Under the pieces are notes generated by a model. The model was given only the letters and a program-made list of their open reading frames with translations, ran no database searches and was not told where the DNA came from. Of a stretch of DNA of 64,000 nt, positions 15,597-25,961 are shown one piece after another. A program made the position numbers and the translations under genes. Positions within the stretch are counted from its first letter, which is position 1. Every line of letters starts with the position of its first letter. This DNA comes from Nocardia mikamii NBRC 108933 (lineage in GTDB: Bacteria; Actinomycetota; Actinomycetes; Mycobacteriales; Mycobacteriaceae). The stretch spans positions 124,001 to 188,000 of the forward strand of contig NZ_BDCM01000016.1 of assembly GCF_001613505.1 (NCBI RefSeq), given 5' to 3'.

Positions 15597-16076
15597 TCAG
15601 AATTTTCCGGAATCGGCGAGCCGCGCCAGCGCGTCACCCGCGAGCCGGAACCCGGTCCACTCGTCCTGGGCTACCGCGCCCAGTACACGGTAGAACTCGA
15701 TCGAGGGCGTATTCCAGTCCAGCACCGACCAATCCACCCGGGTGTACCCGTTGGCCACGGCCTCGCGGGCCAGTTCGGCGAGCAGCGCCTTGCCCAGCCC
15801 GCGACCGCGCGCCTCCGGCCTGACGTACAGATCTTCCAGGTAGATGCCGTGCTTACCGGTCCAGGTCGAATAGTTCAGAAACCAGATCGCGCATCCGGCG
15901 ACCCGCCCATCGGCGGTGGCGACATGGGCGAACAGCGCCGGCGCCGGACCGAACAGGGCGGAGTGCAGGTCGGTGGCCGTCAAGGCGCACTGGTCGCGCG
16001 CCTTCTCGTAGTCGGCGAGGTCGTAGACGAGTTCGACGAGGGCGGGCACATCCTCGGGCGTGGCGCGACGAATCAT
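15597..16076 (-). CDS. GNAT acetyltransferase, diamine acetyltransferase-like (Rv3216-like)
   Basis: The 159-aa product shows the acetyl-CoA motif VRPEARGRGLGKALL (about 85-99) and the ending WNTPSIEFYRVLGA found in spermidine/spermine N1-acetyltransferase-like proteins. Substrate is unknown. Its ATG at 16076 overlaps the TGA of the upstream histidine phosphatase (ATGA), so the two are translationally coupled. In M. tuberculosis the equivalent Rv3216 lies close to Rv3214, with EntC between; EntC is absent here. Confidence 0.87.
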   Translation of the reverse strand: MIRRATPEDVPALVELVYDLADYEKARDQCALTATDLHSALFGPAPALFAHVATADGRVAGCAIWFLNYSTWTGKHGIYLEDLYVRPEARGRGLGKALLAELAREAVANGYTRVDWSVLDWNTPSIEFYRVLGAVAQDEWTGFRLAGDALARLADSGKF

Positions 16077-16753
16077 CGGCCCGCCTCGGTATCGGATTCT
16101 CGGCCTGCCTCGGTATCGGATTCTCGGCCCGCCTCGGTATCGGATTCTCGGCCCGCCTCGGGCGGCACGATGTTGTGCGCCAGGATCGTCGCAGCCTGGT
16201 GATCGTGCCCCAGCACGCTGATCGCCGCGGTGGACAGGAAGAATCGCCGTCCCTCCCGGGCCGGGAACCCCGCCCAGCGCGCGATCAGCACCCGGGAGAA
16301 ATGTCCGTGCCCGACCAGCACCACATCGCGTAGCCGCAGTGCGGGCGCCACCGATTCCAGCACCCGATCGGCCCGCGCGCCGACCGCATCGGCGGATTCA
16401 CCGCCCGGGACGTCGCCGGTGAAGACCGTCCAGCCGGGCGCGGTTTCGCGGATCTGCGGGGTGGTCAGGCCCTCGTAGTCGCCGTAATCCCATTCGACCA
16501 GGTCGTCATCGATTCGCGGATCGGACAGCCCGGCAAGTTCGGCGCTGTGCACGGCGCGTCGCTTCGGGCTGGTCAGTACCAGCGGATCGCTCAGGCCGAG
16601 GCCCGCCACGACCTTCCCGGCGGCCCGGGCCTGCGCTTCGCCGCGTTCGGTGAGCGCGATATCGGTGCGCCCGGTGTGTTTGCGCGCCGCCGACCACGCG
16701 GTCTCGCCGTGCCGCAGCAGCACCAGCCGATAGTCCCTGTCCGATGCACTCAT
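16073..16753 (-). CDS. Histidine phosphatase / acid phosphatase (Gpm2, Rv3214-like)
   Basis: The 226-aa product has the phosphohistidine motif LLRHGETAW (catalytic His15) and the second catalytic motif VLVGHGHFSR, with the acid in VEWDYGDYEGL. Rv3214 is annotated as phosphoglycerate mutase but acts as an acid phosphatase. The start is uncertain: ATG at 16753 or 16765 precede the conserved core and neither has a strong ribosome site. The C-terminus is unusual: it ends in three copies of the octapeptide ESDTEAGR encoded by a 24-bp tandem repeat, outside the folded domain. The stop overlaps the acetyltransferase start. Confidence 0.87.
   Translation of the reverse strand: MSASDRDYRLVLLRHGETAWSAARKHTGRTDIALTERGEAQARAAGKVVAGLGLSDPLVLTSPKRRAVHSAELAGLSDPRIDDDLVEWDYGDYEGLTTPQIRETAPGWTVFTGDVPGGESADAVGARADRVLESVAPALRLRDVVLVGHGHFSRVLIARWAGFPAREGRRFFLSTAAISVLGHDHQAATILAHNIVPPEAGRESDTEAGRESDTEAGRESDTEAGR
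16077..16160. repeat. 24-bp in-frame tandem repeat
   Basis: Three adjacent 24-base units (16077-16100, 16101-16124, 16125-16148) and a half unit (to 16160) with the core CGGCCCGCCTCGGTATCGG are nearly identical, differing at one base in the second unit. They encode the ESDTEAGR octapeptides at the phosphatase C-terminus. The unit is a multiple of three, so copy-number changes keep frame. Confidence 0.9.
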
Positions 16754-16809
16754 GATTTCGATCATGCCGCACCGCGCGGGCGGCCGGGCGGACGGACCGA
16801 GGCGCGGGC

Positions 16810-18027
16810 TCAGCTGGTCCCGTAGAGCCGGCCGCCCCGCAACTCCAGCACCACCGGACCGCTCACGGCCAGCGAAATCGGCTCCCCGTGATAGTCGCTG
16901 CGACGCAACGGGATCCGCTTCTGCTGGGCGCCGCTGCCCGGATCGAGCGCCGCGATACCGTCGGCGACCGGAACCAACACGTCGCCCGCCATCATCGCCG
17001 GTGCGCCCAGGGCGTCCGGTGCGGTCCACAGCGGTTCGAAGGTGCTCGCGCTCAAGGCGATCACGCTGTTGCCGGTGAACACGAAGTATGCGGAACCGAT
17101 CCGGGTGACCGTGCTGTTGTCGGCGATCGGGGCGGTGAGACGGTGTATTGCAAGCGAATTCGCGTTGGCGTCGTAGATCGCGAATTCCGGTGGGGCGGCG
17201 TCGGTTCCGGGAAGATACAGCGCGATCCGGTTGTCCGAGACCGCGACGACGCGGGCGTTGGCGGCCGCGGCGCCGGGTTCGGTCAGGACGTGCGAGCCGT
17301 ACTCCTCCGGAGCGGAGGCGTCCTTCGGCGCCGGATTCAGCACCGTCAGCCGGTCCGCGGCGTCATCGGGGCAGCGTTCGAGCACCGCCAGGCGGCTGCC
17401 GCCCGAGGCCGCCGACAGCAGCGTGCAGTCGTGCCGGGGCTGGGTGTGCGGGTTCACCTGCGCGTCGACGTAGCCGTATTCGAGCGTGCGGACCAGATCC
17501 GACCGCCACACCTCCAGCCGCCGCGGCCCCTGGGCCAGCACGTAGGTGCCGTCGGTGGACATTCGGATCTGCGAGTCCATATAGCTGCTGCGCGCGGTGC
17601 GCCGGCGCCCGTCCTCCGCGCCGAGCATGGTGGTCTGGCTGCAACCGCGCGGATCGCGATAGGTGGCGATCACCGTGGCGAATTGGCTCTCCAGCGCGCA
17701 CAGCGGCAGATCGCGCTGATACTTCCAGAGCTCGCGCCCGGTGGCGGCGTCGAGGCCGCGGACGGTGCCGCCGTCACCGGTGATGGCGACGCCGCTCGAG
17801 GTCAGTGCCCGCGCGGCGACCCCGTCGGGGGCGTGCCATCGCTCGGTGAGGGCGTCCGGCAGCCGATCGGCCGCCGGCGCCACCGAGGACGGATGTGCCG
17901 CGGGATCGGATTCGGTGCCGCGGGCGTCGCTCGTCGACCACACGACAACCGCCGCGATCGCCACGACAACGGCGATCGCGACTGCGGCATAGAGGTCGGC
18001 GCGCGTCCGCCGCTCGGGTGCGAGCAC
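16810..18027 (-). CDS. Membrane-anchored PQQ-like beta-propeller protein (Rv3212-like)
   Basis: The 405-aa product has one N-terminal transmembrane helix (about residues 12-31), a linker, then repeated blades such as GGTVRGLDAATGRELWKYQ and VLVPVADGIAALDPGSG, typical of PQQ-like outer propellers. Most of the protein should face the cell wall side. It corresponds in position and length to Rv3212 of M. tuberculosis, whose role in envelope or cell division is not clear. Start GTG at 18027. It lies downstream of the RhlE gene on the same strand. Confidence 0.8.
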   Translation of the reverse strand: MLAPERRTRADLYAAVAIAVVVAIAAVVVWSTSDARGTESDPAAHPSSVAPAADRLPDALTERWHAPDGVAARALTSSGVAITGDGGTVRGLDAATGRELWKYQRDLPLCALESQFATVIATYRDPRGCSQTTMLGAEDGRRRTARSSYMDSQIRMSTDGTYVLAQGPRRLEVWRSDLVRTLEYGYVDAQVNPHTQPRHDCTLLSAASGGSRLAVLERCPDDAADRLTVLNPAPKDASAPEEYGSHVLTEPGAAAANARVVAVSDNRIALYLPGTDAAPPEFAIYDANANSLAIHRLTAPIADNSTVTRIGSAYFVFTGNSVIALSASTFEPLWTAPDALGAPAMMAGDVLVPVADGIAALDPGSGAQQKRIPLRRSDYHGEPISLAVSGPVVLELRGGRLYGTS

Positions 18028-18053
18028 GTCAGCGAGACTAACCGATCCGGCAA

Positions 18054-19664
<1,611 letters not shown>

Positions 19665-20201
19665 CCCGGGTTCTTGTTCGACGGTGATCTTGCTCAGGAT
19701 TCGTGCCTTCCTCGTGTTTGTCGCATCCAGCGCGCACGAGGGTGGATTGGGACCGGATTTCCGGGCCACCACATTTCCGGCGGGTTCCACCTGCACTCTC
19801 GCCACCCGGATCGCTGTCCGAGCGCGGCGCAAAGGGGTCGCGGATCTGGTGCGCGCACATTTTCGGCGGGCCCCGGTTACCCCTTGTCGCACTGCCTCGA
19901 CCACCGGTCCCGATTAGCCGGCCGGGATATGGCGGTGCGAGCGAAAATTTCCGTTGCCCATAGAGATTGTAGCGTGATAACTTTCTTCGCCTCGCTCCCG
20001 CTGTCGCCGTCCGCCGCTCGGTGTCCGGTCCGTATGCGGCACACCGCAATTCATCGTGACCCGCGAAATTGCCGGTCGTCCGGGACGGCGATTTCGCGCA
20101 AGTATGCGGACGGGTGCCGAGGTGCCGATATGTCTGCTTTTGCTCGCGGGGTGCGCGAACGGTCGGGCACGGCGTGGTCCAGCCCACATATGTGAGACGG
20201 T
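19665..20201. other. Intergenic region between divergent rhlE and hydrolase genes
   Basis: About 540 bases separate the two divergent starts. An AT-rich patch near 19955-19990 (containing GTGATAACTTTC) may hold promoter elements. The rhlE frame stays open to 19904, so part may be coding or form a long leader as is common in cold-induced helicase genes. No strong hairpin or conserved gene is seen. Confidence 0.35.
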
Positions 20202-21275
20202 GTGTCACACGATAAATTGGTCGCTGTGAGCTTGGCAGAGACCGCGGGCGTCGCGGCCCGCAACGCATGGGCGCTGACCTTCGGCGACGGCATCGAAGCG
20301 CCCGTCCCCACCCCCTCGACGGTGCTCTGGGACGCACCGCACCGGCTGCTGCGCCGCTACGACGTCGATCCCGCCGGACCGCCGCCCGCCGACGACACGG
20401 CGGTGCTGATGGTGCCGCCGCTGGCGGCCCCGGCGGTGTGCTTCGATCTGCGCCCGGACCAGAGTATGGCCCGCTTCCTGCTGGAGATCGGCCGCCGCCC
20501 CTACCTCGTCGACTACGGCGAGATCGGCTTCGCCGACCGCCGCATGGGATTCGAGGACTGGGTCGACGACATCCTGCCCGAGGCGGTGCGGCGCGTTTCG
20601 GCCGATCGCGACGGAGCTCCGGTCGATCTGGTCGGCTGGTCCCTCGGCGGCGTGCTGTCGCTGCTCACCGCCGCGGCCGACGCCACCCTGCCGATCCGCT
20701 CCGTCACCGCGGTCGGCGCACCGCTGGACTACAACCGCGTCAACGGTGTTCCGCAGGTCCGTGCGCTGGCCCGGATCGATGGGGGTCGCACCGTCTCGAC
20801 GCTGATCCGCGCGGCCGGCGGGGTCCCGGCGCCGCTGACCCGCATCGCCTACCGGGCCGCGGCCTGGGATCGCGAATTGCGCCGGCCGATGTTTCTGGCG
20901 AGCAATCTGACCGATGCCGCGACGCTGGCCCGGATGGAGACCATCGACCGGTTCCAGTCGCAGCTGCCCGGCTATCCCGGCCGGTTCTACAACCAGCTGT
21001 GGAGCCGGTTCATGCTGGCCAACGACATCGGCGAGGGCGTGGTGCACGTCGGCGAGCGGCCGATCGCGCTTTCGGAGATCACCGCGCCGGTACTGCTCGT
21101 GGGCGGGACCGACGATGTCATCACCCCCGCGGCGGCGGTGGCGCACGGGCAGCGGACGCTGACCGGCGCCCGCGAGGTGCGCTACGAGACCTCGCCAGGC
21201 AGCCATCTGGGCATCCTGATCGCCCGCGACACCACGTGGAGCTACCTGGAGAAATTTCTGGGCGACCAGGCATGA
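20202..21275 (+). CDS. Alpha/beta hydrolase, PhaC-like
   Basis: The 357-aa product has the nucleophile motif GWSLGG (Ser147), the acid in GGTDDVITP and a C-terminal GSHLG histidine, the triad order of alpha/beta hydrolases. The N-terminal half (TVLWDAPHRLLRRY, VLMVPPLAAPAVCFDLRPDQS) resembles class III polyhydroxyalkanoate synthase-like hydrolases, but the usual Cys nucleophile of synthases is Ser here, so esterase or acyltransferase activity is likelier. GTG at 20202 follows GAGACGG; GTG at 20226 is an alternative. It interrupts the Rv3211-Rv3210c order seen in M. tuberculosis. Confidence 0.82.
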   Translation: MSHDKLVAVSLAETAGVAARNAWALTFGDGIEAPVPTPSTVLWDAPHRLLRRYDVDPAGPPPADDTAVLMVPPLAAPAVCFDLRPDQSMARFLLEIGRRPYLVDYGEIGFADRRMGFEDWVDDILPEAVRRVSADRDGAPVDLVGWSLGGVLSLLTAAADATLPIRSVTAVGAPLDYNRVNGVPQVRALARIDGGRTVSTLIRAAGGVPAPLTRIAYRAAAWDRELRRPMFLASNLTDAATLARMETIDRFQSQLPGYPGRFYNQLWSRFMLANDIGEGVVHVGERPIALSEITAPVLLVGGTDDVITPAAAVAHGQRTLTGAREVRYETSPGSHLGILIARDTTWSYLEKFLGDQA

Positions 21276-21404
21276 GGCGGCGATGGAGGGCAAGCAGCTA
21301 CTCGACGGCGCGGACGTGCCGGTGTGAAGCGTGGCCGGCGGGGGAACTCTTTCCGGCGCCGCGCCGCCGCCCCCTGCGGGCGCCGACCTATTAGGGTGGT
21401 GGCC

Positions 21405-22103
21405 ATGGGTGCAAACACATCTGGCGCGCTGGGTGTTTCGACCGAATCCGATCATCGAATCCCCGCCGACCATCTCGGTGTCACCGACCTGTTCGCGGTG
21501 CTCGCCTACGGTGAGATCTCCGCGTTCTACCGCTTGGCGGAAGAGGCGAAATTATCGCCCACGCTGCGGGGCAAGGTCGCGGTGGCGAAGATGGCCGCCG
21601 CCGAGATGGAGCATTTCGGCACGCTCGAGCGCGCGCTGCAGGCCCGCGGCGTCGACGTCTTCGACGCGATGGCGCCGTTCGTGCGGGCCCTGGACGACTA
21701 CCACGCCTCGACCGATCCCTCGAACTGGCTCGAGTCGATGGTGAAGTTCTACGTCGGCGACGGTATCGCCGCCGACTTCTACGCGGTGCTCGCCGATGCG
21801 CTCGCGCCGGAAGTGGCCGCGGTCGTGCGCGATGTGCTGGCCGAAACCCATCACTCGGAATTCGTCATCGAGGAGGTGCGCCGGGCGGTCACCGTCAGCC
21901 GCTCCGAGCGCGACCGGCTCACGCTGTGGGGCCGCCGGCTGCTCGGTGAGGCCATCACCCAGGCGCAGTACGTCATGGCCCAGCGCGACGAGCTGACCGA
22001 ACTGGTCCTCACCGCGACCGGCGACCTCAACGGGGTGGCGGCGCTGTTCGAGCGGATGCAGAACTCGCATGCCGAGCGGATGCGGGTACTGAGCCTGGGA
22101 TGA
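21405..22103 (+). CDS. Ferritin-like fold protein (Rv3210c-like, MiaE-related)
   Basis: The 232-aa all-helical product has carboxylate and histidine residues spaced as in diiron proteins: AYGEISAFYRLAEEA, AAAEMEHFGTLERAL, and LAETHHSEFVIEEVRR. It corresponds to the tRNA-hydroxylase-like protein family beside RhlE in actinobacteria. Its substrate is unknown; a role in RNA modification is suggested only by the family name and neighbour. ATG at 21405 is chosen; an in-frame ATG at 21324 would add an arginine-rich extension. Confidence 0.85.
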   Translation: MGANTSGALGVSTESDHRIPADHLGVTDLFAVLAYGEISAFYRLAEEAKLSPTLRGKVAVAKMAAAEMEHFGTLERALQARGVDVFDAMAPFVRALDDYHASTDPSNWLESMVKFYVGDGIAADFYAVLADALAPEVAAVVRDVLAETHHSEFVIEEVRRAVTVSRSERDRLTLWGRRLLGEAITQAQYVMAQRDELTELVLTATGDLNGVAALFERMQNSHAERMRVLSLG

Positions 22104-22227
22104 GCGGCCCGTGACGGCCGCCCGGACCGGCGGCTGTTCGCTGACAGCACAGGCGGGCGCGTCGTCGCCGACCCCCTCGCTGCACTAGCCTGGGCAGCGA
22201 CACCATCTGGACTCTAGGAGGTTGGCC

Positions 22228-22455
22228 GTGGAGGTCAAGATCGGCATTTCGGATAGCCCGCGGGAACTGGTGATCGCCAGCTCGCAGACCCCCGAGGAGG
22301 TCGAGGCGCTGGTTTCCGGCGCGCTGAGCGGTTCGGGTGGTGTGCTGACCCTCGAGGACGAGAAGGGGCGCAAGTACCTGATCCAGGCCTCGAGGGTGGC
22401 CTATGTCGAAATCGGCACCTCCACCAGCGGCCGCGTGGGTTTCGCCGCGGTGTGA
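22228..22455 (+). CDS. DUF3107 protein (TB9.4, Rv3208A-like)
   Basis: The 75-aa product starts VEVKIGISDSPRELVIAS and ends VAYVEIGTSTSGRVGFAAV, recognisable as the DUF3107 family that includes the M. tuberculosis T-cell antigen TB9.4. Function is unknown. GTG at 22228 is six bases after AGGAGG, which decides the start over the TTG at 22222. It converges on the TetR gene, and a strong terminator follows. Confidence 0.9.
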   Translation: MEVKIGISDSPRELVIASSQTPEEVEALVSGALSGSGGVLTLEDEKGRKYLIQASRVAYVEIGTSTSGRVGFAAV

Positions 22456-22501
22456 TTCTCCGGCGGCGAGGAGGACTCGTCGCCGCTGTAGGAACTCGAA
22501 A

Positions 22502-22531
22502 GGCCCGGATCCGCGGTGGCGGATCCGGGCC
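22502..22531. terminator. Bidirectional terminator between the DUF3107 and TetR genes
   Basis: GGCCCGGATCCGC at 22502-22514 pairs perfectly with GCGGATCCGGGCC at 22519-22531 over a GGTG loop, followed by TTGTCG. It sits between convergent stops at 22455 and 22560. Confidence 0.8.
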
Positions 22532-22559
22532 TTGTCGTCGGCTCAGCGGGTGTGCGCTC

Positions 22560-23222
22560 TCAACGCTGCGACAGCGGCACGCGGGACAGGCCGCCCCAGC
22601 AGAGCTGGACGGTGGTGTCGACGGCCTCTTCCTTCGGGATCGGCCGGTCCGCCTCGAGCCAGTAGCGCGCGGTGATCTGGCTGGCGCCCACGAGGCCCAC
22701 GGCCAGGATGCGGGCGCGGTAAGGGTCCAGTCCGGAATCGTGGGCGACGAGGTCGAAGACGGCGTCCACACAGGCCTCGGTGGCCTGTTCGACGCGCCGC
22801 TGCACCTGCGGTTCGCTGGTCAGATCGGATTCGAAAACCAGTCGGAAACCCTGGGTTTCGTGATCGACGAAGTCGAAGTACGCCGCGACGGCGGCCCGGA
22901 CGCGCTGCCGGTTGTCGGTGGTCGACCGCAATGCCTGGCGGACGCTCGACACCAAGGCGTCGATATAGTTCTGCAGGACCGCCAGATACAGTTCGAGCTT
23001 ACTTGAAAAGTGCTGATACAGAACGGGTTTGGAGACGCCGGCGCATTGCGAGATCTCGTCCATGCCGGCGGCGTGGTAGCCGCGGAGCACGAAAACCTCG
23101 CTGGCCGCGGCGAGCAGCTGGGCACGGCGGGCCTCCCGGGGTAGGCGGGTTCCGCGCTTGCTCGGTGCCATGGCCTCGGACGACAGTCGCGAGGACGTCA
23201 TCCGGTCCACGAGGTCAGTCAT
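22560..23222 (-). CDS. TetR family regulator (Rv3208-like)
   Basis: The 220-aa product has an N-terminal helix-turn-helix (about residues 33-75: GMDEISQCAGVSKPVLYQHF) and a larger ligand-binding C-terminal domain. It corresponds to Rv3208 by position. ATG at 23222 follows GGGAGAACC; an upstream in-frame frame to 23423 is rejected. A perfect 8+3+8 palindrome at 23275-23293, about 50 bases upstream, is probably its own operator. The effector is unknown. Confidence 0.9.
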   Translation of the reverse strand: MTDLVDRMTSSRLSSEAMAPSKRGTRLPREARRAQLLAAASEVFVLRGYHAAGMDEISQCAGVSKPVLYQHFSSKLELYLAVLQNYIDALVSSVRQALRSTTDNRQRVRAAVAAYFDFVDHETQGFRLVFESDLTSEPQVQRRVEQATEACVDAVFDLVAHDSGLDPYRARILAVGLVGASQITARYWLEADRPIPKEEAVDTTVQLCWGGLSRVPLSQR

Positions 23223-23274
23223 TTCGGTTCTCCCAGTCGATTCCCGGCGGGAACGTGGATGTGCACGGTATTCA

Positions 23275-23293
23275 ACGAACGATACTCGTTCGT
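23275..23293. promoter_or_regulatory. Perfect palindrome, probable TetR operator
   Basis: ACGAACGA at 23275-23282 and TCGTTCGT at 23286-23293 are exact reverse complements with TAC between. The site is 53 bases upstream of the TetR start, in the region shared with the divergent DUF3152 gene, so autoregulation and control of that gene are both possible. Confidence 0.6.
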
Positions 23294-23409
23294 GATGCAG
23301 CCCGCTGCGGGTCGGGTGCACTGGCTGGGAAGCCGATCCCGTTCCTGCCGTTGTGGTATTCGAATAACCTTCCACACCTATTGGCAACCTGTCAGTAACT
23401 GGCCGCCGT

Positions 23410-23439
23410 GAGAAATCTCGCACAGTCGTGAGATTTCTC
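23410..23439. repeat. Ten-base inverted repeat upstream of the DUF3152 gene
   Basis: GAGAAATCTC at 23410-23419 and GAGATTTCTC at 23430-23439 are exact reverse complements with ten bases between, so each arm lies on the same face of the helix about two turns apart. It ends 65 bases before the DUF3152 start. It may be a second operator or a hairpin. Confidence 0.45.
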
Positions 23440-23504
23440 GCAACCCCGGCCGGTCAACGGCAGGTATGTAGGTGTCGCAGAACGGCCTGTGAGAATCTGT
23501 TCGG

Positions 23505-24629
23505 GTGAGCGATCAACGGGGCAGACCGACCGGCGGGCCCGATTCGCCTCGCCCCGCAGGCGTGCTGGCCGCGCGCGCGGAATCGGTCGGCGCCGGTCGG
23601 CGTGACCGGCAGCAACCTACGGAAATCCCCGAATTCTACGATCCGCTCGGCCTCTATCGCGGCAACGGCCACGGCGATCGTTCCCATCAGCCGCTGCGCG
23701 CGAAATGGGATCCGACCGGTGCCCACGATGCGGCGAATCGGCCACGGCCGGAACGGGATACGAAGAAGCAGAGCGCGCTGGGACGGTTCGTCTCCACCTA
23801 CGGCTGGCGAGCCTACGCACTGCCGGTGCTGGTGATCATCACCGTGCTGGTCGTCGTGGACGCCGTCAAGGGGGGTACCGACACCTCCGGCGGTTCCACT
23901 CCCGCCCTGGGCCGGCTCAGCCAGCACACCAGCAAGGCCGGCATCATCGGCGCACCGCCGAAGGGCGACGGTAAGTTCGCCGGCGATCCGCCCTCCGGCG
24001 CACTCCCCGCGGGCGGGGCGTTCACGGAGACCGCGGCGGGCACCTGGCATATCGTTCCCGGGGCGTCGGCGCAGATCGGGGCCGGGCAGGAGCATCAGTT
24101 CACCTACACCGTCGAGGTCGAGAACGGTGTCGACACCACCTCGCTCGGCGGGGACGATTCGGTCGCCAAGATGGTGGAGGCGACTCTGGCCAATCCCAAG
24201 AGCTGGACCCACGATCCGCGCTTCGGTTTCCGGCGCATCGACACCGGTGAACCGGACTTCCGGGTCTCGCTGACCTCCCGGCAGACCACCAAATCGGCCT
24301 GCGGTTTCGAGATTCCGATCGATTCCTCGTGCTACAACTCCGATCTCGGCCGCGTCGTGCTCTCGGAGGTGCGCTGGGTGCGCGGCGCCACCGCCTTCGA
24401 GGGCGATATCGGCTCCTACCGCCAGTACCAGATCAATCACGAGGTCGGCCACGCCATCGGCTACCACGAACACCAGCCGTGCGAGATCGACGGCGGTTTG
24501 GCGCCGGTGATGATGCAGCAGACCTTCGGCACCCGCAACAACGACATCGCGACCCTGGACCCGCAGGGCGTGGTGCCGATGGACGGGAAGAAATGCCGCT
24601 TCAATCCCTGGCCGTATCCGCGGGGCTGA
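23505..24629 (+). CDS. DUF3152 membrane-anchored metalloprotease-like protein (Rv3207c-like)
   Basis: The 374-aa product has a disordered basic N-terminus, one transmembrane helix (about 104-120) and an outside domain that ends with HEVGHAIGYHEHQPC near residue 312, an HExxH-like zinc motif (HEVGH). Two more cysteines follow, likely in a disulfide. DUF3152 proteins are widespread in actinobacteria; the motif suggests an exported zinc peptidase, but activity is unproven. Start GTG at 23505. It is followed 132 bases later by moeZ, as in M. tuberculosis. Confidence 0.85.
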   Translation: MSDQRGRPTGGPDSPRPAGVLAARAESVGAGRRDRQQPTEIPEFYDPLGLYRGNGHGDRSHQPLRAKWDPTGAHDAANRPRPERDTKKQSALGRFVSTYGWRAYALPVLVIITVLVVVDAVKGGTDTSGGSTPALGRLSQHTSKAGIIGAPPKGDGKFAGDPPSGALPAGGAFTETAAGTWHIVPGASAQIGAGQEHQFTYTVEVENGVDTTSLGGDDSVAKMVEATLANPKSWTHDPRFGFRRIDTGEPDFRVSLTSRQTTKSACGFEIPIDSSCYNSDLGRVVLSEVRWVRGATAFEGDIGSYRQYQINHEVGHAIGYHEHQPCEIDGGLAPVMMQQTFGTRNNDIATLDPQGVVPMDGKKCRFNPWPYPRG

Positions 24630-24761
24630 ATTCGGCCGGCACCGCTCACCCACCCGCGCCCCGGGGTGACGGATGCGGCACCATGGAAGGGAAGAACGGC
24701 CCGATTCGCCGCGTTGCACCGATCAGCCCTATCGGCGAATTCGATTCGAGGAGTCTGCGAC

Positions 24762-25961
24762 GTGTCATCACCACAGTCCCTGCCGCCACTGGTCGAACCG
24801 GCCGCGGAGCTGACCAGGGATGAGGTCGCCCGCTACAGCCGGCATCTGATCATTCCCGATGTCGGGATGGACGGGCAGAAACGTCTGAAGAATGCCAAGG
24901 TGCTGGTGATCGGTGCCGGTGGTCTCGGCTCGCCGGCGCTGCTGTATCTGGCCGCCGCCGGTGTCGGCACGCTCGGCATCGTGGAGTTCGACGAGGTGGA
25001 CGCGTCGAATCTGCAGCGGCAGATCATTCACGGTGAATCCGATATCGGCCGCAGCAAGGCCGACAGTGCGCGCGATTCGATTCTGGAGATCAATTCCGGG
25101 GTCGAGGTGGTGCTGCACAAGATCCGGCTGGAGCCGGAGAACGCGGTCGACCTGTTCGCGCAGTACGACCTGATCGTCGACGGCACCGACAACTTCGCCA
25201 CGCGCTATCTGGTCAACGACGCCGCCGTGCTGGCCGGCAAGCCCTATGTGTGGGGGTCGATCTACCGGTTCGAGGGTCAGGTATCGGTCTTCTGGGAGGA
25301 CGCCCCCGACGGTCCGAACGGCGAGAAGCGCGGCATCAACTACCGCGATCTGTACCCCGAGGCGCCGCCGCCGGGCATGGTCCCGTCCTGCGCCGAGGGC
25401 GGTGTGCTGGGTGTGCTGTGCGCGTCCATCGGTTCGATCATGGTCACCGAGGCCATCAAGCTGATCACCGGTATCGGGGAGACCCTGCTCGGCCGGCTGA
25501 TGGTCTACGACGCACTGGACATGAACTACCGCACCATCAAGCTGCGGCGCGATCCGGAGCGTCAGCCCATCACCGAGCTCATCGACTACGAGGCGTTCTG
25601 CGGTGTGGTCTCCGAGGAGGGCCAGGCCGCCGCGATCGGTTCCACGGTGACCGCCCGCGAACTCAAGGACATGCTCGACGCGGGCAAGGACGTCGCCATC
25701 ATCGACGTCCGCGAACCGGTGGAATGGGACATCGTCCGCATCGACGGCGCGACCCTGATCCCCAAGGACCGCATCCTGTCCGGCGAGGCTCTCGCCGAAC
25801 TCCCGCAGAACACCCCGATCGTCCTGCACTGCAAGACCGGCATCCGCTCCGCGGAAGCGTTGGCCGCCCTCAAGCGCGCCGGATTCTCCGACGCCACCCA
25901 CCTCCAGGGCGGAATCGTCGCCTGGGCCAACCAGATCGACCCGAGCCTGCCCGTCTACTGA
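24762..25961 (+). CDS. moeZ: Adenylyltransferase/sulfurtransferase MoeZ (MoeB1)
   Basis: The 399-aa product joins an E1/ThiF-like domain (VLVIGAGGLGSPALLYLAAAG nucleotide loop cut short here; NLQRQIIH; VDGTDNFATRYLVND) with a C-terminal rhodanese domain whose active cysteine is near 357 (LHCKTGIRSAEAL). It adenylates and sulfurates small sulfur carriers such as CysO, MoaD and ThiS-type proteins, feeding cysteine and molybdopterin synthesis; the latter fits the molybdoenzymes of this window. GTG at 24762 follows GAGGAG; the longer frame is rejected. It matches Rv3206c by position. Confidence 0.93.
   Translation: MSSPQSLPPLVEPAAELTRDEVARYSRHLIIPDVGMDGQKRLKNAKVLVIGAGGLGSPALLYLAAAGVGTLGIVEFDEVDASNLQRQIIHGESDIGRSKADSARDSILEINSGVEVVLHKIRLEPENAVDLFAQYDLIVDGTDNFATRYLVNDAAVLAGKPYVWGSIYRFEGQVSVFWEDAPDGPNGEKRGINYRDLYPEAPPPGMVPSCAEGGVLGVLCASIGSIMVTEAIKLITGIGETLLGRLMVYDALDMNYRTIKLRRDPERQPITELIDYEAFCGVVSEEGQAAAIGSTVTARELKDMLDAGKDVAIIDVREPVEWDIVRIDGATLIPKDRILSGEALAELPQNTPIVLHCKTGIRSAEALAALKRAGFSDATHLQGGIVAWANQIDPSLPVY

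Noticed and set aside
16077..16160. The short tandem repeat as a CRISPR array
   Set aside because: Units are adjacent without spacers, of 24 bases, and lie in a coding frame; no cas gene is present.
20202..21275. The PhaC-like protein as a true polyhydroxyalkanoate synthase
   Set aside because: The nucleophile elbow is GWSLGG with serine, while PHA synthases use cysteine in GxCxG, and no phasin or other PHA genes are nearby.
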